Assembly (NCBI GenBank): GCA_013396755.1
Contig: VWZF01002534.1
Location: 1,350,764-1,414,763 of the forward strand
Direction of reading: 5' to 3'
Source: Sclerurus mexicanus
Taxonomy: Eukaryota > Chordata > Aves > Passeriformes > Furnariidae
DNA: 64,000 bases
In this document: positions 59,201 to 64,000 of the stretch, piece by piece
Numbering within the stretch: the stretch's first letter is position 1
Layout of the letters: each line of letters starts with the position of its first letter
The notes under the pieces: model-generated
The model's input: the letters and a program-made list of their open reading frames with translations, nothing else
What the model was told of the DNA's origin: nothing
Databases searched by the model: none
Program-made: the position numbers and the translations under genes

Positions 59201-62200
59201 ACACATCAGGGGACCTTCCTGCATCTGCAGAACATGGCTGGGGGGATTAAACAGGACTCAGGGGGGGTCAGAAGGTCACCATCCATCCTGCCTGTCCCTG
59301 CAGGTGATTTATCGGAGACTGCCCTGTCTCTGGGATGGCAGCTCGCTCTGATCTGGGGCTCTGGCAGAGCTGGGGTGATACAGCCTGTATTGATACAGCC
59401 TATGCTGGTGCAGCCTGTATTGATACAGCCTGTACTGATACAACCTGTGCTGATACACCTTGTATTGGTACCGCCTGTGCTGGTACAACCTGTATTGATA
59501 CAGCCCATGCAATTGCATTTCCCCAACTGCCTCTCTGATGTTTCCCATCTGAGCCAGCACAGGAACATCAATCCCAGAGCAGATCCCCAAGATACGTGCC
59601 CGTGGTCTTTATGCAGCCTGAGCAGGCAGGGCAGTGGTGCCAAAACCTCAGGCTTGAGCAAGGGCTGATTTCGGATTACACATGAGGTGCCCACCCGCAC
59701 TGGTCTGAGGTTTTGGCTTTCACTGTGCTGCCTGGGGAGGTGGATTTCACTGCACAACACACATGGCTCTGCTGGGGCTGGTCCAGCCACATGGAATAAT
59801 TCCTCCAAGAGATCCTTCCAAACAGGACCTACCACCGCTGATGGCAACTCTGGGATGAGGCAGGATTTTCCAAGATGTGAAGATTCCTGCCAGAGGGTAT
59901 CTCAGGACTCAAACTGACAACTCCAAGCTGTGAGATTTAGCAGCCAAAGATGTAGAAATCATACCACAAATTAGTGGTTTGCCAATTGTATGTTCACAAC
60001 GGAACTTGATTGGGAAAGTATTAACGTACCCAGGGAAATATTTAAGCCAGGACCTGGATTTAATGGCATCTGACATTTTTAAGGACATTCTGTAGGAATC
60101 TAAACCTTCTAGAGAAAGGGCTATGCCAGCACTTAGCATGCCCTGTCAGTGCTGGAACAGGGTGCTGGTTGCTCTTACACTGTATTTAAATAGAGACTTT
60201 ACTATTATCACACTGCAAGAAAAGCATGGGCTAAGTTTCAGTTGAAACCCAAATGTTAAGGATTTTGCTTGAAAATTCCAAAGCAACTTCTTTGCATTAC
60301 ATCACAATTTTAAACGTGAGAACCTGTTTCTAAATGAGACTTCAGTATATACATTTACAGACATTCCAGTACCCATTGACTCCAGTGAAATTTATTTCCT
60401 ATTGCTTTGCCCTAAATCCTCATTCCTGAGCCCATGTCAAGCTAATTTGAAGTCTGTGTTAACAATGACGGCTACGAGGCAAATTCTTATCTTGACTCAG
60501 TGCAGCTTTCAGCATTTATTGCTGCGTGTCTGCTGCAAATTTACGCCTGAAAGTTTTTTTTGATCTTTTTTTTGCTGTTAAATGAGTTAGGGGAAAAAAG
60601 TTTATATTCTAATTATAGTCTTTGCAGATGGCATTTGGAAAAAGATATCAAACAGTGTCAGTTTCCAGTGCAGTTTGTGATTATGTGCTGCCGTAGAAAG
60701 AGTAGATTTGGACCCTTTCCTTGTGCAGTTTCAAGGTTAAACTTCCAGGAGCGTTTCCCAGCGCAGGGCACCTGAATCAAACGAAGGATTTGAAAAGAAA
60801 CACCACTTCCCACTGCAGCAGGACCTACAGGCAGGGAAAGCCAAAGCTCTCCCAGTGCCCTGGAGCTGTTGAAGGTGTCAAGGGTGGGTTTTGTACTCGT
60901 CTCATTCTCCCAGAGTACCCTTTGCATGGAGGTGCTGCAGGAGGGGCTGTGCTTTGTAGAGCACTAAAAGCCTAAAGCAAGTTATTTCCCTTTAGAAGAA
61001 AGAGAAATCGCTGGAAAAGAATTATGACTGATCTCAGTACCTTAACACCAAAGAGCTGGAAAAGAGGTCTGACTAAGATGTAATTTGTGACTGTCCTTAA
61101 CTAGAGCTGAGACAAATGACTGCATCCATCACCCTCCTGAACACTGGAAGCATTTCGCTCATGTGTGAACACCTGCAGGTCACTTTTTGAAAAGGCACCC
61201 CCAATTTACAGATGTTCTTTGCTAACTTTGAAGGTAGAAATTCAAAATAACCACTATGAAACAAAACCTAACTCAAATATGGCAGTCACTAGCAAGTCAT
61301 TCTTTTTGTGGCATGCAAGCAAACCTGGAATTTGTATTTCAGTGTGGAACTCAAAATATGATGAGCTGTTTCAGAGTGATAAAAGCAAATGACAGGCTCT
61401 CTGCTCAAGAATGATCAGAGCTATTGGAAGGACACCAGAGATCGTGTAAACTTCTGTTAAGTGCCCAGCAAGGTCAAGTACTTTAAATGGAATCACCTGT
61501 GACCTTTCTGTGTGAGATGCTGTTTGTTAATTGCTTTTGCACTGATGAGGAACTTAAAGTCTTACCGAAGACTTGGGACTGTCTGGGCTCAGTCACAGTG
61601 CTCCCTTCTCTTGCTAAACTGAACCAGCAAGTCTGATATAAAAGAGGAAGGGATTCTCCAAGGGTAAAGGATTCTCAGGGAAATAGCAGGAGAATTCACC
61701 TCCTGAAGGCTGGGATAATGCTGTTGGTCAATACTTTGAGGAGCAGATTCCAGCACAGGCACAGGTTGTCTGAAACAGGAACAGTTTGCCAGAGGGTTGA
61801 TTTCAATTTAATGTCCGGTCACCCATAAACAATGCAAAACAGGCAGGGGTTTTCACTGCAGAATATCTCAGTGAAATTATTTGTTTACTCTTACCCAAAG
61901 TTTAACAACTTTTCTAACAAAGCTGCCCTAAATTGAACATCTGGCTGGGTTTGGGTGGAACTTACAGACCTTCCTCATGCAGCTCCTTCCCCCAGGAACT
62001 GAGGAGAATGACTTAACGCCCAATTATCCTGCAATTTACACCAAAAATATTGTAAATTGCATCTCTCATGTAAATGATTTCAAATGAGGATTCATTAACA
62101 CAGGTGACTTTGCTTGCCAAGGCTCAGCTGGCTCTGGGGACTCATCAGTTGTCCTCGGTGGGGGATACACACATTGATGAAGAGGGGGAGAAAGGCACAG

Positions 62201-64000
62201 GCATAAATCCACCAAGAGCTCTCATTCATAAGCTAAAACAACAAAGCCAGCCCGAGCAACTTGCACAGCCCAACATTAACAAGCCCTGTCAGCAGCACCT
62301 CTGTGTCCTCACTGATATTTAAACGTTAGATAAATCCAAATTTCACTTTGTTGTTATTTATGGCCAGGCACATCTGTCTCCCTTTATGTTCGCGTTCATT
62401 TCAATAAGTAGTTTGCAACGCATTAAAAATGTTAAATGAATATTAATAATATGAATTTGGGTGACAAAAAGCACTGAGCCAAAAGGAAAGAAGTTATTAT
62501 GGGACTCTTAAGGGTTATTTCAGCTCCCTCCTGCCAGGGCAGGACCCTTTGGTGGAGAGAAGGTGAGGAGCAGCAGCCCAGGCTGCAGCCAGCACAGTTC
62601 TTTGCAAAGCGAGCATCCCAAGGCTGAGGATGGGTGTTTTCTCTGTGCTCCCTCTTTGCCCACTCTTTGACAGGAGCACAAAACCAACCACAGCTCGTTC
62701 TCCTTTAAACAGATTATTCTGCTTTTCCCTCTGACCAGTTAACTGATGGGAATGGATGACCAGCACAGGTCAGTGGGGTGTGGGCAGCTCTCTGCTGTTT
62801 TGTGCCTCAGCCCATCCCGATCATTATCTGCTCAGCTTCGCATTGATCTTGTTCCACACATTCCTGCAAACAGCAGGAAATTGGATAGAAGGATTCCATG
62901 TACAGTTTATAAACAAGTTAAAGCTGCCAACTATCTGAAAGTATTGAAATTCAGATTGTGGTCATTCAGGGTGAGTCCTTGTGAATTCATACACTGAGCT
63001 CAAGGAGCCTTCTCCTTCAAAACAAGCCACGGCCAAAAAAAAAAGGGAGGGGAAATAATTTTAAAACCGTAACTAATTCCACTGTAACAATATTCCTGTC
63101 CCTTTAGATTGCCAGAGCTTGAAGCAGGAGTGAAAACCTGGCAGCACACCTGCTCTTGGCACTGCTGCAGGACTTCTGGGCATCGCTTCCCTGCTTCACA
63201 AATCACCTGTGTGCTTTGGGCTTTTCGGGAGAGCTCAAGGAAGCCCAGCTCTTAATGAATTTTCAGTGGGCTTTGGATGCCTACCCCGGTCAGAGTCCTT
63301 GGAGAGATGTTTTATTACATTTGGAAGGCTCTGCACCATTCAGGAGGAGTGTTCAGCTTTATCATTTTGCTGTGGAGGTTTCAGGCGGGGCAGAAGGTGC
63401 CATGGACAGGGCAAAGAGCAAAGCTGCTGCAGAGCTCTGGGGCTCCTGGCAGCAGGGAAAGCAGGTGCTGCCCAGGGGGTCACTGTCCTTAAAGCAGGTG
63501 CCACGGTGCCCTCACCCTTGTCCTGCCTCTGCTCGGGTCAGATGAGGGGAAGGATTCGTTCCTCTCCTGCAATTCTTGGTCGTTTTGGACCAGGAGCACC
63601 GAAAGGCTACAGCCCTGACTCACCAACAGCCCCCACTGTGAAGCTAATTCAAAGCACTCCCGTTGTGGTCCTGTAAATGAATGGCCTTACTCACGTAATA
63701 ATGCTTGTGAAGTGCTCAGGCAATGGCTGTTCCAGGGCCTCGTTCCTGGAATGATGGATGAGTAATTCCGAGGCCCTGCTTTCGCTGTCTCGCAGGAACA
63801 GTAGTCATGAGGGGGTTTTTTGGGAGCAACTGGTGCCTGCTTGTTGTAACTTCATTACGAGCTTTTGGTTGGAGTCCCCGTAAATCTAAACTGGCAGGAT
63901 CTCATTCCCTCCAGCTGAACAATGCCTGTTCGCACCAGTGGACACATCGGTCTATCCTTTGTCTTGGGAATTTTCCTCACGGTCTCCAAACCCAACACAT
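56251..64000. other. Upstream flank of DOK5
   Basis: No exon or RNA gene was recognised on either strand. It has poly-A runs at 56520-56532 and 57608-57624, the 15-bp minisatellite, and AT-rich non-repetitive blocks near 58570-58680, 60425-60570 and 62385-62470 that might be regulatory. If DOK5 exon 1 is not in the gap, it lies further right than this window. Confidence 0.5.
59377..59510. repeat. 15-bp minisatellite, nine units
   Basis: Nine tandem units of 15 bases based on GATACAGCCTGTATT run without a break; the last unit lacks one base. Units differ by a few substitutions (GGTGCAGCC, GATACAACC, GGTACCGCC). As 15 is a multiple of three, open frames run through it on both strands, but these are by-products of the repeat. 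Confidence 0.95.

Noticed and set aside
59206..59847. 213-codon minus-strand frame with Cys-Ile-Asn-Thr-Gly repeats
   Set aside because: The open frame results from the 15-bp minisatellite. No gene signals or known domain are present outside the repeat.
63156..63676. Overlapping plus-strand frames of 129 and 155 codons
   Set aside because: No recognisable domain in either, and overlap in different frames suggests chance.

Overview
This window is vertebrate nuclear DNA, almost certainly from a bird. It is spliced, mostly non-coding sequence with CR1 retroposon fragments of avian type, small introns and a CpG-rich island broken by an assembly gap. I found no bacterial-style gene arrays, CRISPR arrays, rRNA or tRNA genes.

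The one gene I can support is DOK5 (docking protein 5), on the minus strand. Seven exons can be read directly: exon 2 (39290-39397), exon 3 (31464-31578), exon 4 (31243-31362), exon 5 (30347-30536), exon 6 (28951-29086), exon 7 (25011-25131) and the terminal coding exon 8 (21989-22056, ending in TAA). All have GT donors and/or AG acceptors, and the phases join without a break. They add up to 858 coding bases. With a family-typical 66-base first exon the protein would be 307 residues. That first exon is not visible. It most likely lies in the 527-base run of N at 53990-54516 inside a CpG island, although a position beyond base 64000 cannot be excluded. The encoded protein is an N-terminal PH domain, an IRS-type PTB domain and a short tail: a membrane-associated adaptor for receptor tyrosine kinases.

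Layout. 1-21.4 kb: gene-poor 3' flank with one CR1 fragment and a diverged duplicated block (11996-12165 and 13571-13758). 21.4-22.06 kb: DOK5 3' UTR and last exon. 22.06-39.4 kb: DOK5 exons 7 to 2, with CR1 copies in introns 7 and 2. 39.4-53.5 kb: probable intron 1, with one CR1 fragment and one long antisense open frame. 53.5-55.0 kb: CpG island, assembly gap and a 32-bp GC-rich tandem repeat, the presumed promoter. 55.0-64.0 kb: upstream flank with a longer CR1 and a nine-unit 15-bp minisatellite.

I saw no clearly new biological system. The points most worth checking are the missing first exon, the divergent C-terminal tail, the frame that stays open through both sides of exon 7, the duplicated non-coding block and several candidate conserved non-coding elements.
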